Below, in pieces: positions 43,542 to 50,806 of a stretch of DNA of 64,000 nt; the first letter of the stretch is position 1, and every line of letters starts with the position of its first letter. The stretch is taken from assembly GCA_963714035.1 (NCBI GenBank), contig OY970224.1, positions 1,798,001 through 1,862,000 of the forward strand, written 5' to 3'. Made by a program: the position numbers and the translations under genes. This DNA is from DATFVB01 sp963714035 (GTDB taxonomy: Bacteria > Acidobacteriota > Thermoanaerobaculia > UBA5066 > DATFVB01). Below the pieces are notes generated by a model. That model was not told where the DNA came from. It did no database searches and worked only from the letters and a program-made list of their open reading frames with translations.

Positions 43542-44848
43542 GACGCGCGGCGCTCGTGCTCGCCGCGCTGGCGGCCGCCGGCGCGGCCCGCGGCGAGACC
43601 CTCACCCTCTCGCTTTCCGATGCGATCGACCGGGCGCTCGCGGAGAGCACCGCCTCGAAGGTCGCGTCGCTCGGCATCGACGAAGCGACGGTGGCGGCGG
43701 ACCGCGCGAAGACCGCCCTGAACCCCCGCGTCGACGCCGTCGTCTCCGACGTCAACGAGAGCCTGAACCTCCAGACCTTCGGCCTGAGCTTTCCCGGCAT
43801 CCCCCCGATCGTCCCGCCCTTCAACGTCTTCGACGCCCACATCGCCGCGTCGATGAACGTGATCGACGTGGCCGCCCGCCGGCGCGTCCGGGCCGCGCGC
43901 CAGCAGATCCGGGTGAGCGAGACGGAGCGGGAGCAGTCCGACGCCGACGTGGCGGCGGCGGTCGCCTCGCTCTACCTGACGATCCGCCGCGCCGAGTCTC
44001 TCGTCGACGAGACGAAGGCCAACGTCGACCTCTTCGAAAAGCTCCGGGAGCAGGCGGCGCACGCGCAGCAGGCGGGAGTCGGGACGCGCCTGGACACGAC
44101 GCGCGCCGACGTGCAGCTCTCGCGACAGCGGCAGGCGCTTCTCGCCGCGGAGACGCAGCGGGACGTCGCGCGTCTGGCGCTCCTGCGCGCGGTCGGGGCG
44201 GATCTCGGCGACGATCTCGTCCTCTCCGACCGGCCGGAGGCGCCCGCCGCCGCGCTGCCGGCGCCCGAAGACGCGATCGCGCTGGCCCGGCGGCTCCGGC
44301 CCGATCTGCGGGCGATCGACGAGAGCCTCGTCGCCGCCCGGCTCTCGATCGACGCCGCCCGCGGCGAGCGGTGGCCGCGGCTCGCCGCGCAGTTCCAGGG
44401 GGGATACAACGGCAACTACCTGGGCGAGCTCTCCTGGACCCGGCTCGTCGGAGGATCGCTCATGTTCCCGGTCTATTCGGGCGGCGACATCGCCGTTCAC
44501 GTCGAAGAGGCGAAGCTGCAGGAGCGATCTCTCGAGATCAAGCGCATCGACCTCGATCGCCGGATCCAGGAGGAAGTCCGCCGGAGCCTCCTCGCGTTCC
44601 GGAACGCCGTGAGCCGCGTCGCCCTCGCCGAGGAGAACGCCCGGCTCGCGGCCGACGAGCTCCGGTTCGCGACGGACCGGTTCGTCAACGGAATCGCCTC
44701 CGGGATCGAGGTGGACAACGGCCAGACGAGCGTCATCGCCGCGCGAAACGCGCGAATCACCGCCCTGGCCGACGAGGAACAGGCCTGGATCGACCTGAAG
44801 CACGCGACGGGAGAGATCCGCGAGATCGCCGCGAAGGAGAAGCCGTGA
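43538..44848 (+). CDS. TolC-like outer membrane efflux protein
   Basis: A 436-residue protein with a short signal peptide (about 1-19, ending AARGE). Two outer-membrane-efflux (OEP) repeats rich in long helices follow; a LSLSDAIDRALAES start and LRPDLRAIDESLVAARLSIDAA in the second repeat are typical. It forms the trimeric channel-tunnel for the HlyD and MFS partners encoded next. Overlaps both neighbours by 4 bp (ATGA and GTGA). Family very sure. Confidence 0.93.
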   Translation: MRRAALVLAALAAAGAARGETLTLSLSDAIDRALAESTASKVASLGIDEATVAADRAKTALNPRVDAVVSDVNESLNLQTFGLSFPGIPPIVPPFNVFDAHIAASMNVIDVAARRRVRAARQQIRVSETEREQSDADVAAAVASLYLTIRRAESLVDETKANVDLFEKLREQAAHAQQAGVGTRLDTTRADVQLSRQRQALLAAETQRDVARLALLRAVGADLGDDLVLSDRPEAPAAALPAPEDAIALARRLRPDLRAIDESLVAARLSIDAARGERWPRLAAQFQGGYNGNYLGELSWTRLVGGSLMFPVYSGGDIAVHVEEAKLQERSLEIKRIDLDRRIQEEVRRSLLAFRNAVSRVALAEENARLAADELRFATDRFVNGIASGIEVDNGQTSVIAARNARITALADEEQAWIDLKHATGEIREIAAKEKP

Positions 44849-45852
44849 CCGAAGAGCCGCTGAAGAAATCGCCGCAGGCTCCGGAGCCGCAGCGGGAGCC
44901 CGCGCGGCGGCGCAAGCCGCGGCGGTTCGTCCCGTGGGTCATCGCGGCCCTGGTCGTGGGAGCCGGGGCGATCTACGGAATCCGGACCGTCGCGTTCTAC
45001 CGGCACCACGCGGAGACCGACGATGCGCAGATCGAGGGGCACATCGACCCGGTGCTCCCCCGCGTCTCCGGGTACGTGACGGAGGTCCGCGTCGACGACA
45101 ACCAGCGCGTTTCCGCGGGCGACGTCCTCCTGAAGATCGACACGCGCGACCTCGAGGCGAAGATCCAGACCGCCGAAGGCGCGCTCCAGAACGAGCAGGC
45201 GCAGGTCGCCGTCGCGCGCGCGAACGTCGCCGCGGCGGAGACCGCCCGGGAGCGGACCGCGGACGACGTGGCCCGCTACGCCCCGCTCCGGAAGAACGAG
45301 GAGATCTCGCAGCAGCAGTTCGACGCGGCCCGCTCGGCCGCCGACGCCGCGGCCGCGCAGCGGAGCGCGGCGAAGCAGGCGGTCGCGGCCGCTCAGGGCC
45401 AGGTGGCCCAGAAGCAGGCGGATCTCGACCTCGCCCGCCTCCAGCTCTCCTACGCGGTCGTCGCGGCGCCGTCTTCCGGGATCGTCTCCAAGAAGAACGT
45501 CGAGGTCGGAGAGCTCGTGCAGGCGGGGCAGCCGCTGATGGCGATCGTCCAGGACGCGAGCGTCTGGGTCGTCGCCAACTACAAGGAGACGCAGCTCCGC
45601 CGGATGCGTATCGGACAGCCGGTGACGTTCGAGGTCGACGCCTACCCGAACCACGTGTTCCACGGGCGGGTCGATTCCTTCGCCGCGGCGACCGGGGCCA
45701 AGTTCTCGCTCCTGCCCCCCGACAACGCCACCGGCAACTTCACGAAGGTCGTGCAGCGGATTCCCGTGAAGATCGTTCCGACCGATCCGCCGGACGCGCG
45801 CTATCCGCTCCGCGCCGGAATGAGCGTGACGACGATCGTCGACCTCGGCTGA
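44845..45852 (+). CDS. HlyD/EmrA-type periplasmic adaptor
   Basis: A 335-residue membrane-fusion protein. A basic N-terminus is followed by one membrane helix (about 26-44) and the biotinyl-lipoyl half PRVSGYVTEVRVDDNQRV. A coiled coil rich in Ala/Gln covers about 110-200. The second lipoyl half APSSGIVSKKNVEVGELV and a beta-barrel domain end the protein. The TDDAQIEGHI motif is characteristic of EmrA. It starts at GTG 44845, overlapping the TolC gene. It links the MFS pump to the outer membrane channel. Very sure. Confidence 0.94.
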   Translation: MTEEPLKKSPQAPEPQREPARRRKPRRFVPWVIAALVVGAGAIYGIRTVAFYRHHAETDDAQIEGHIDPVLPRVSGYVTEVRVDDNQRVSAGDVLLKIDTRDLEAKIQTAEGALQNEQAQVAVARANVAAAETARERTADDVARYAPLRKNEEISQQQFDAARSAADAAAAQRSAAKQAVAAAQGQVAQKQADLDLARLQLSYAVVAAPSSGIVSKKNVEVGELVQAGQPLMAIVQDASVWVVANYKETQLRRMRIGQPVTFEVDAYPNHVFHGRVDSFAAATGAKFSLLPPDNATGNFTKVVQRIPVKIVPTDPPDARYPLRAGMSVTTIVDLG

Positions 45853-45867
45853 GCCCGCCTAGCCTTC

Positions 45868-47415
45868 ATGTCGGAGCAGGGCGCCCGCAAGTGGATCATC
45901 ACGATCACGGTGATCCTCGCCTCCTTGATCGAGCTGATCGACACGTCCATCGTCAACGTCGCGCTCCCCCAGATGATGGGAAACCTCGGCGCGACGCTCG
46001 ACGAGGTCGCCTGGGTGGTCACGGCGTACGTCGTCGCCAACGTCATCGTGATCCCGATGACCGGGTGGCTGTCTTCGCTCTTCGGCCGCCGAAACTACTT
46101 CGCGGGATCGATCGTCCTGTTCACGATCGCCTCCTTCTTCTGCGGCCACGCGACCGGGATCTGGGAGCTCGTCGTGTTTCGATTCATTCAGGGGGCCGGA
46201 GGCGGAGCACTGCTCTCGACCTCGCAATCGATCCTGGTCGAGACGTTTCCGCCCGAGGAGCTCGGCCTCGCCAACGGGCTGTTCGGGCTCGGAGTCGTCG
46301 TCGGCCCGACGATCGGCCCCACGCTCGGAGGGTGGATCACCGATAACTACAACTGGCCGTGGATCTTCTACGTCAACATTCCGATCGGCATCGTCGCCTG
46401 TTTCCTCACGCTCACCTTCATCCACGACCCGAAGGAGAAGCACAATCTCGGACGGGTCGACTGGTGGGGCATCGCGCTCCTCGTGCTCGGCATCGGCTCC
46501 CTGCAGGTCGTGCTCGAGCGTGGCGAACGCGAGGACTGGTTCTCGGCGACCTACATCACGGTGCTCGCATTCGTTGCCGTGATCGGCCTCGTCGGCTTCG
46601 TCTGGCGCGAGCTGGCCGCGGAGCACCCGGTCGTCAACCTCCGGGTCCTCAAGGACCGCTCGCTCGCGGTCGGTACGCTCTTCACGTTCATCCTCGGCTT
46701 CGGCCTCTATTCGTCGGTCTTCATCTTTCCGGTCTTCATCCAGAACCTGCTCGGGTTCACGGCGATGCAGACCGGCCTCATCCTGCTGCCGGGAGGCGTG
46801 GCCACCGCGATCATGATGCCGACCGTCGGCAAGCTCCTCCAGAAGGGGTTTCCGGCACAGATCATGAACGCCCTCGGGTTCGTCTCCTTCTTCGTGTTCA
46901 CGCGGATGCTCTCGCACTCGACGCTCGATTCCGGACGTTCCGACTTCTTCTGGCCGCTCATCTTCCGCGGCGTCGGCCTCGGACTCCTCTTCGTACCGCT
47001 GACGACGCTCGCGCTCTCGAACCTCCGCGGCCGCGACATCCCGCAGGGCGCGGGGCTGACGAACATGATGCGGCAGCTCGGCGGCTCGTTCGGGATCGCG
47101 CTCATCGCGACCTATATCCAGCACCGCACGGCGGCGCACCGGCAGAACCTGCTGACGCACGTCTCGGTCTATGACTTCGCCTTGCGGCAGCGGCTCGCAG
47201 CGATCACGTCGGCACTCGTCGGCCGGGGCTCGCCGCTGGCGGAAGCCCGGCGCCAGGCGACCGCGGCCATCGAGGGGATCGTGACGAAGCAGACGTTCCT
47301 GCTGACGTACATGGACGCCTTCCGGATCGTCGGCGTCTTCTTTCTGCTGTGCATTCCGCTGCTGCTGCTGTTCAAGAGAGGACGGGGCAAGCCGATATCG
47401 GCCCCCATGCACTGA
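45868..47415 (+). CDS. EmrB/QacA-type multidrug MFS efflux pump
   Basis: A 515-residue DHA2-family transporter with 14 predicted helices. It has the early D-T-S-I-V-N-V-A-L-P motif (LIELIDTSIVNVALPQM), the GWLSSLFGRR loop 2-3 motif, and the long last hydrophobic stretch. With the adaptor and TolC protein it should form an EmrAB-TolC-like tripartite pump that exports hydrophobic compounds using the proton gradient. The operon is probably switched on by the sigma54 activator next door. Substrate unknown. Very sure of the family. Confidence 0.95.
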   Translation: MSEQGARKWIITITVILASLIELIDTSIVNVALPQMMGNLGATLDEVAWVVTAYVVANVIVIPMTGWLSSLFGRRNYFAGSIVLFTIASFFCGHATGIWELVVFRFIQGAGGGALLSTSQSILVETFPPEELGLANGLFGLGVVVGPTIGPTLGGWITDNYNWPWIFYVNIPIGIVACFLTLTFIHDPKEKHNLGRVDWWGIALLVLGIGSLQVVLERGEREDWFSATYITVLAFVAVIGLVGFVWRELAAEHPVVNLRVLKDRSLAVGTLFTFILGFGLYSSVFIFPVFIQNLLGFTAMQTGLILLPGGVATAIMMPTVGKLLQKGFPAQIMNALGFVSFFVFTRMLSHSTLDSGRSDFFWPLIFRGVGLGLLFVPLTTLALSNLRGRDIPQGAGLTNMMRQLGGSFGIALIATYIQHRTAAHRQNLLTHVSVYDFALRQRLAAITSALVGRGSPLAEARRQATAAIEGIVTKQTFLLTYMDAFRIVGVFFLLCIPLLLLFKRGRGKPISAPMH

Positions 47416-47525
47416 ACGGCGCTGCGGACAGTCCACACAAATCGTCACTGTGACTGTGAAACAACGCGAAGCGATCGGCGGCGGGCTCGTCGTTCCGATA
47501 CAATGGGTCGTCTGAGGAGGTGCCT

Positions 47526-47840
47526 TTGGCCAAGTCGAACGTTTACACCATCATCGAAGATCTGAAGACCGGGCTCGACGATCTCGTCGAAGCGCTGGAG
47601 CCGCTCGCTCGCGTCGCCGTCAAGAAGACGCGCCGCGGAATCAAGCAGGGACGCAAGGCCACGCGCAGGATCGTCCGGAAGAACCTTCCGAAAGCGACCC
47701 GGCAGCTCCGGGTGCTGCAGGCGCAATACATGACGCTCGTGCGCCGGCTCTCGAAGGTCCAGAAGGAACAGGTCCGCAAGCTCCGGAAGACGAAGGGATA
47801 CAAGGAAGCCCTGAAGCTCGCGGCGCGACTGACCCGCTGA
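47526..47840 (+). CDS. Small basic lysine/arginine-rich helical protein
   Basis: About 104 residues from TTG 47526. AGGAGG lies 5 bp upstream, and an earlier GTG would overlap it. The first 25 residues are acidic-amphipathic; the rest (about 28-104) is very basic (KKTRRGIKQGRKATRR type) and helical. A TACAAT box at about 47500 is the -10. No family is recognised. A nucleic-acid-binding or nucleoid role is only a guess from charge. It sits 14 bp before the sortase gene. Confidence 0.65.
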   Translation: MAKSNVYTIIEDLKTGLDDLVEALEPLARVAVKKTRRGIKQGRKATRRIVRKNLPKATRQLRVLQAQYMTLVRRLSKVQKEQVRKLRKTKGYKEALKLAARLTR

Positions 47841-47854
47841 CGCGGGGAAGCGCG

Positions 47855-48508
47855 TTGTCCTTTCGAGTCCGCACCGTGAGCGCCCGGATCGTTCGCACTC
47901 TCGCCGCCGCGCTCGCGGTGGCGGGGGGCGTCGCGGCGGCGGCCGGGCCGCTTCCGCCCGACGACTCGTCCGTTCATCCGAGCGGATTCCACTGTCCCCC
48001 CGCGCCGCCGGAGCACGCCGGCTTCGAGCAGGCGGTCGCCTGGATCGAGTTCCCGCGGTTCGGCCTTCTCGCGCCCGTGTACGAGGGCACGGAAGAGACC
48101 GAGCTCGGGCGCGGCGCGGGGCTCGTGGACGGGACCGCCCTCCCCGGCGTTCCCGACCGCCGGCGGAACAGCGTGATCGCCGCCCACCGAACGACCTACT
48201 TCTCTCCGCTCGAGTCCGCCGTGCCGGGAGACGTGTTCTCTCTCATCACGGGAAGCGGCGTCGACGAATACGTCGTCGACCGCATCCTCGTCGTTCGCCC
48301 CGATCGGGTCGATCTCGAGCGGCCGAGCCGCACTCCGCGTCTCACGCTCGTGACCTGCACTCCGTTCAACTACCTCGGGTCCGCGCCGAACCGTCTCATC
48401 GTGATCGCGTCGAAGCGAGGCTCGCCCTCCTCTTCGCCGAAACGGGCAAAGAAAGGGACGCCCGGTCGGGCGTCCCGCAAAGCTTCGAAGCCCCTGGCTC
48501 AGCGATAG
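47855..48508 (+). CDS. Sortase-like cysteine transpeptidase
   Basis: A 217-residue exported protein. A signal/anchor helix covers about 10-31. The sortase beta-barrel follows with His111 (AAHRTTYF), Cys168 (LVTCTP) and Arg180 (NRLIVI), the complete catalytic triad. The last 25 residues are a basic Ser/Lys-rich tail. Sortases attach or cross-link proteins at the cell surface and are mostly Gram-positive, but they occur in some Gram-negative groups. No clear LPXTG-type substrate is seen in the window. Its 3' end holds the terminator of the convergent gene. Confidence 0.88.
   Translation: MSFRVRTVSARIVRTLAAALAVAGGVAAAAGPLPPDDSSVHPSGFHCPPAPPEHAGFEQAVAWIEFPRFGLLAPVYEGTEETELGRGAGLVDGTALPGVPDRRRNSVIAAHRTTYFSPLESAVPGDVFSLITGSGVDEYVVDRILVVRPDRVDLERPSRTPRLTLVTCTPFNYLGSAPNRLIVIASKRGSPSSSPKRAKKGTPGRASRKASKPLAQR
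48449..48476 (-). terminator. Intrinsic terminator for the 48499-49038 gene, inside sortase coding DNA
   Basis: On the minus strand GGGACGCCCG and CGGGCGTCCC (2-nt spacer) are followed by TTTCTTTG, about 22 bp after the stop at 48499. The hairpin lies in the low-complexity C-terminal coding end of the sortase gene. Confidence 0.75.
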
Positions 48509-49038
48509 GGTTCGAACGTCACGACCTTGTGGCCGCTGGCGTCGACCGTCTGCTTCACGCGAACGCGGCTCCCGACCGCGACGGATGAATCCAGCGCCGG
48601 CGAGTTGCTGATGTCGAACGTCTGGGTTCGGCCGTTGGCCATCGTGATCACGAGCGTGCGCCCGGCGTTGATCGTCTTGACGGTGCCGGCGTAGCTTCGG
48701 GGCGCCATCGTCGAGGACCCGTACGTCGATCCGGTCGTTCCGTAGGAGCCCGTCGCGCCCGTCGACCCCGCCGCGCCGGAGCTTCCCGTCGTCCCCGTCG
48801 TTCCCGTCGTACTGCCGGTCGTCGAGCCGTAGGCGCTCCCCGACGTGCTGCCGCTCGTCTTCGAATCGGTGCCGCTCGTCGAGTTCGTATCCGTGCTGCT
48901 CGTCGTCGAAGAGCTCGCCGGTGAGTTCGGGGTGCGATCTTCGTCACCCTTCTGCGGGCTCGTGGAGCTCTGCGCGAATCCTGCCGCGGCCACGAGCAGT
49001 GCGGCGCCGAAAAGCGTCGTATTCAAAATGTTTTTCAT
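48499..49038 (-). CDS. Exported Ser/Thr/Gly-rich protein with a C-terminal beta domain (paralogue 1 of 3)
   Basis: A 179-residue protein with a signal peptide (about 1-22, ending AGFAQ) and then a long Ser/Thr/Gly stretch (about 25-110). The C-terminal domain (about 118-179) reads YAGTVKTINAGRTLVITMANG and then F-D-I-S. Its pattern GTV-x5-G-x-S/T-L-x-V-x-T-x-D/N-G recurs in the proteins at 56025 and 58465. GGAGG lies 8 bp before the ATG. Convergent with the sortase gene, overlapping 10 bp. No function is known. Confidence 0.8.
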   Translation of the reverse strand: MKNILNTTLFGAALLVAAAGFAQSSTSPQKGDEDRTPNSPASSSTTSSTDTNSTSGTDSKTSGSTSGSAYGSTTGSTTGTTGTTGSSGAAGSTGATGSYGTTGSTYGSSTMAPRSYAGTVKTINAGRTLVITMANGRTQTFDISNSPALDSSVAVGSRVRVKQTVDASGHKVVTFEPYR

Positions 49039-49240
49039 TTCATCAACCTCCGTCCGTTCCCGTGGAACCGGAATTGGCTCCCCTCTCAGAGGCAGCACTT
49101 TCCATGCCATCGCGGACCCCAAGGTTCTGTCGCTGCAAGGGTTTCCGCGGAGGAACGGAAGGGAGGAAGAAGGCAGTTCCGACCGACCCGACACGCGGTC
49201 GCGGCAGCGATCTTGCTGCGGAAATTCGCGGAGGTGAACC

Positions 49241-49390
49241 ATGTGCGAACACGAAGGATGCCGGTGCCGAGAAAAGGGCGTGCAGCGGAGCGGAAAGAGA
49301 TTCTGCAGTGAATCGTGCGCCGAGGCGCAGATTTCCAACCGGCACGGTCAGCACTGCCCGTGCGGACATTCGAGCTGCCTGACCGCGTGA
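49241..49390 (+). CDS. Bacterial metallothionein-like protein (SmtA/BmtA family)
   Basis: A 49-residue gene, easily missed. It has eight cysteines (2, 7, 9, 22, 26, 39, 41, 46) and four histidines (4, 35, 38, 43). The core FCSESCA and later CPCGHSSC match the pattern of bacterial metallothioneins (C-x-C, YCSxxCA, then CGHxxC). Such proteins hold zinc or bind toxic Cd and Cu in thiolate clusters. GGAGG lies 7 bp before the ATG. It probably forms an operon with the next small frame (TGATG overlap). Fairly sure of the family. Confidence 0.82.
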   Translation: MCEHEGCRCREKGVQRSGKRFCSESCAEAQISNRHGQHCPCGHSSCLTA

Positions 49391-49617
49391 TGACGAAGAA
49401 AGCGTTCCCTCGGGAGGGGTCGGCTCCGGCCGGACCCTTTCCCGAGGGGAAGGCGGCGCGGCCGCAGGCCGACGGCGATCCGGATTCATCCGGCGCCCGC
49501 CGTGGGCGGGCGGAGGACCTCTCCGGGATCGCCGAAGACGGCATCGAAAAGCGCCGCTCCGGCGTCGCAGAACCGGCGGTCTCCGATCGTCGCGGCCGCG
49601 GCGGACGGCGCTCCTGA
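49390..49617 (+). CDS. Possible small charged protein after the metallothionein gene
   Basis: A 75-residue frame whose ATG overlaps the metallothionein stop (TGATG). It is Gly-, Arg-, Pro- and Glu-rich, without hydrophobic core or cysteines. No family is recognised. The overlap argues for a real co-translated gene, but the composition is also what a GC-rich shadow frame would give. Confidence 0.35.
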   Translation: MTKKAFPREGSAPAGPFPEGKAARPQADGDPDSSGARRGRAEDLSGIAEDGIEKRRSGVAEPAVSDRRGRGGRRS

Positions 49618-49683
49618 CGGAAGACGGGCTCGCCTGGAGTTCGTCCGCCCCCGCGGATAGAGTCGGCCCCGGAGGACAACGGA

Positions 49684-50106
49684 ATGAAAAGAAAAGCTTC
49701 GGCGGTCTGGAACGGCGGACTCAAGGACGGCAGGGGGAAGATCTCGACCGACAGCGGCGCGCTGAAGGACACGGCGTACTCGTTCTCGACCCGCTTCGAA
49801 GACGGGGTGGGAACCAACCCCGAAGAGCTCGTGGCGGCGGCGCACGCCGGGTGCTTCAGCATGGCGCTCTCGGGTCAGCTCGGCGCGGCGGGAATGACCG
49901 CCGAGAGCATTCGCACTTCCGCGACGGTCACCATGGAAAAGCTCGATGCCGGCTGGACGGTCACCGCGGTCCACCTGGACGTCACGGCGAAGATCCCGAA
50001 CGCGGACCCGGCGAAGTTCGAAACGGCCGCCGCCAACGCAAAGAGCGGATGCCCGATCTCGCGGCTGCTGAAGGCCGAGATCACGATGGACGCCCGACTC
50101 GAATAG
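49684..50106 (+). CDS. OsmC-family peroxiredoxin
   Basis: A 140-residue thiol peroxidase for organic hydroperoxides. Two redox cysteines, Cys57 (AAAHAGCFSMAL) and Cys123 (KSGCPISRLL), are in their usual places, with the family's E-E-L-V-A-A-A-H motif. The N-terminal KRKASAVWNGGLKDG strand is typical of the OsmC branch (not Ohr). GGAGG lies 7 bp upstream. Element R6 starts 2 bp after the stop. Very sure. Confidence 0.94.
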   Translation: MKRKASAVWNGGLKDGRGKISTDSGALKDTAYSFSTRFEDGVGTNPEELVAAAHAGCFSMALSGQLGAAGMTAESIRTSATVTMEKLDAGWTVTAVHLDVTAKIPNADPAKFETAAANAKSGCPISRLLKAEITMDARLE

Positions 50107-50108
50107 CC

Positions 50109-50235
50109 GGCGCGAGGAATACGGGTCGTTATACGACTCCGGCGGGCCCGTCCACGAGCTCAACGTACGTTTACCAGTACGCCTCGCTCGCGGCCGAACC
50201 CGCCGGAGCCGTCTTCCAACCCGTCTCCTCGCGCC
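50109..50235 (-). repeat. Palindromic element R6 (127 bp)
   Basis: Copy 6 of the family, in reverse orientation. It starts GGCGCGAGGAATACGGGTCG and ends GTCTCCTCGCGCC; the 10-bp outer stem GGCGCGAGGA with TCCTCGCGCC is perfect and differs from R5. Inner arms CTCCGGCGGG and CCCGCCGGAG are perfect. The centre is TCAACGTACGTTTACCAGTACGCC. It lies 2 bp 3' of the osmC stop. Confidence 0.88.
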
Positions 50236-50269
50236 GCATTCCGATGGTGGCCAGTCGATCCCGCGGCGC

Positions 50270-50299
50270 TTGATTTCCCACGTTTTCCGTCGGTACAAT
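50270..50299 (+). promoter_or_regulatory. Promoter and 140-nt leader of the RRM gene
   Basis: TTGATT (50270-50275), 18-bp spacer, TACAAT (50294-50299). The predicted start near 50306 leaves a leader of about 139 nt before the ATG at 50445. This is long compared with the leaderless genes nearby and recalls the structured leaders of cold-shock RNA-binding protein genes. Confidence 0.55.
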
Positions 50300-50444
50300 T
50301 TCGAGGTCTCGTATCGTTCTGACGCTTCTTTGAGGTACTGCCGAATTCCCGAACGATGCATTGCGAGGACCCGGGTGCAGCTCGACCGGCGGCCGCATCG
50401 GGGAATCGAGGAGCCGGGGCCGAAATCCGGCCGATGAGGATCCG

Positions 50445-50735
50445 ATGAAACTGTACGTGGGAAATCTCTCCTACACCACGACCGAGGACGAGCTGCGGGA
50501 GGCGTTCGGCGCCTACGGCCAGCCCGACTCCGTCAAGATCATCACGGACCGCGACAGCGGACGCTCGAAGGGCTTCGGCTTCGTCGAGTTCTCCGACGAC
50601 CAGGCCGCGAAGGCCGCGATGGCAGGCCTGAGCGGACGCGATTTCGGCGGCCGGGCTCTGACCGTCAACGAAGCGAGGCCGCGCGAAGAGGGCGGCGGAG
50701 GAGCGCGGGGCGGTCGGGGCGGCGGCCGTTACTGA
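50445..50735 (+). CDS. Single-RRM, glycine-rich RNA-binding protein
   Basis: A 96-residue protein with one RNA-recognition motif: RNP2 LYVGNL (residues 3-8) and RNP1 KGFGFVEF (42-49), followed by an Arg/Gly-rich tail (GGGGARGGRGGG type). Bacterial RRM proteins of this type act as cold- or stress-induced RNA chaperones. The ATG is preceded by GAGGA. A good terminator follows 22 bp after the stop, so it is a single-gene transcript. Very sure of the family. Confidence 0.95.
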   Translation: MKLYVGNLSYTTTEDELREAFGAYGQPDSVKIITDRDSGRSKGFGFVEFSDDQAAKAAMAGLSGRDFGGRALTVNEARPREEGGGGARGGRGGGRY

Positions 50736-50757
50736 ACCGTCGCGGATCAGGCGGTAA

Positions 50758-50786
50758 GCGGGGCGAAAACCGCCCCTTTTTCTTTT
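50758..50786 (+). terminator. Intrinsic terminator of the RRM gene
   Basis: GGGGCG, loop AAAAC, CGCCCC, then TTTTTCTTTT. The U-run ends 8 bp before the -10 box of the next gene. Confidence 0.9.
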
Positions 50787-50794
50787 CTCCCGCA

Positions 50795-50800
50795 TACAAT
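50795..50800 (+). promoter_or_regulatory. -10 box of the cNMP/DUF1003 gene, leaderless arrangement
   Basis: TACAAT ends exactly 6 bp before ATG 50807. The spacer CCGCAC has no ribosome binding site. Confidence 0.55.
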
Positions 50801-50806
50801 CCGCAC

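Noticed and set aside
48499..49038. Sortase substrate
   Set aside because: The Ser/Thr-rich protein next to the sortase has no C-terminal LPXTG-like motif, membrane helix and basic tail.
49039..49240. Extra small gene between the Ser/Thr-rich protein and the metallothionein gene
   Set aside because: Frames here are short and without a ribosome binding site. The region is better explained as two divergent promoters.
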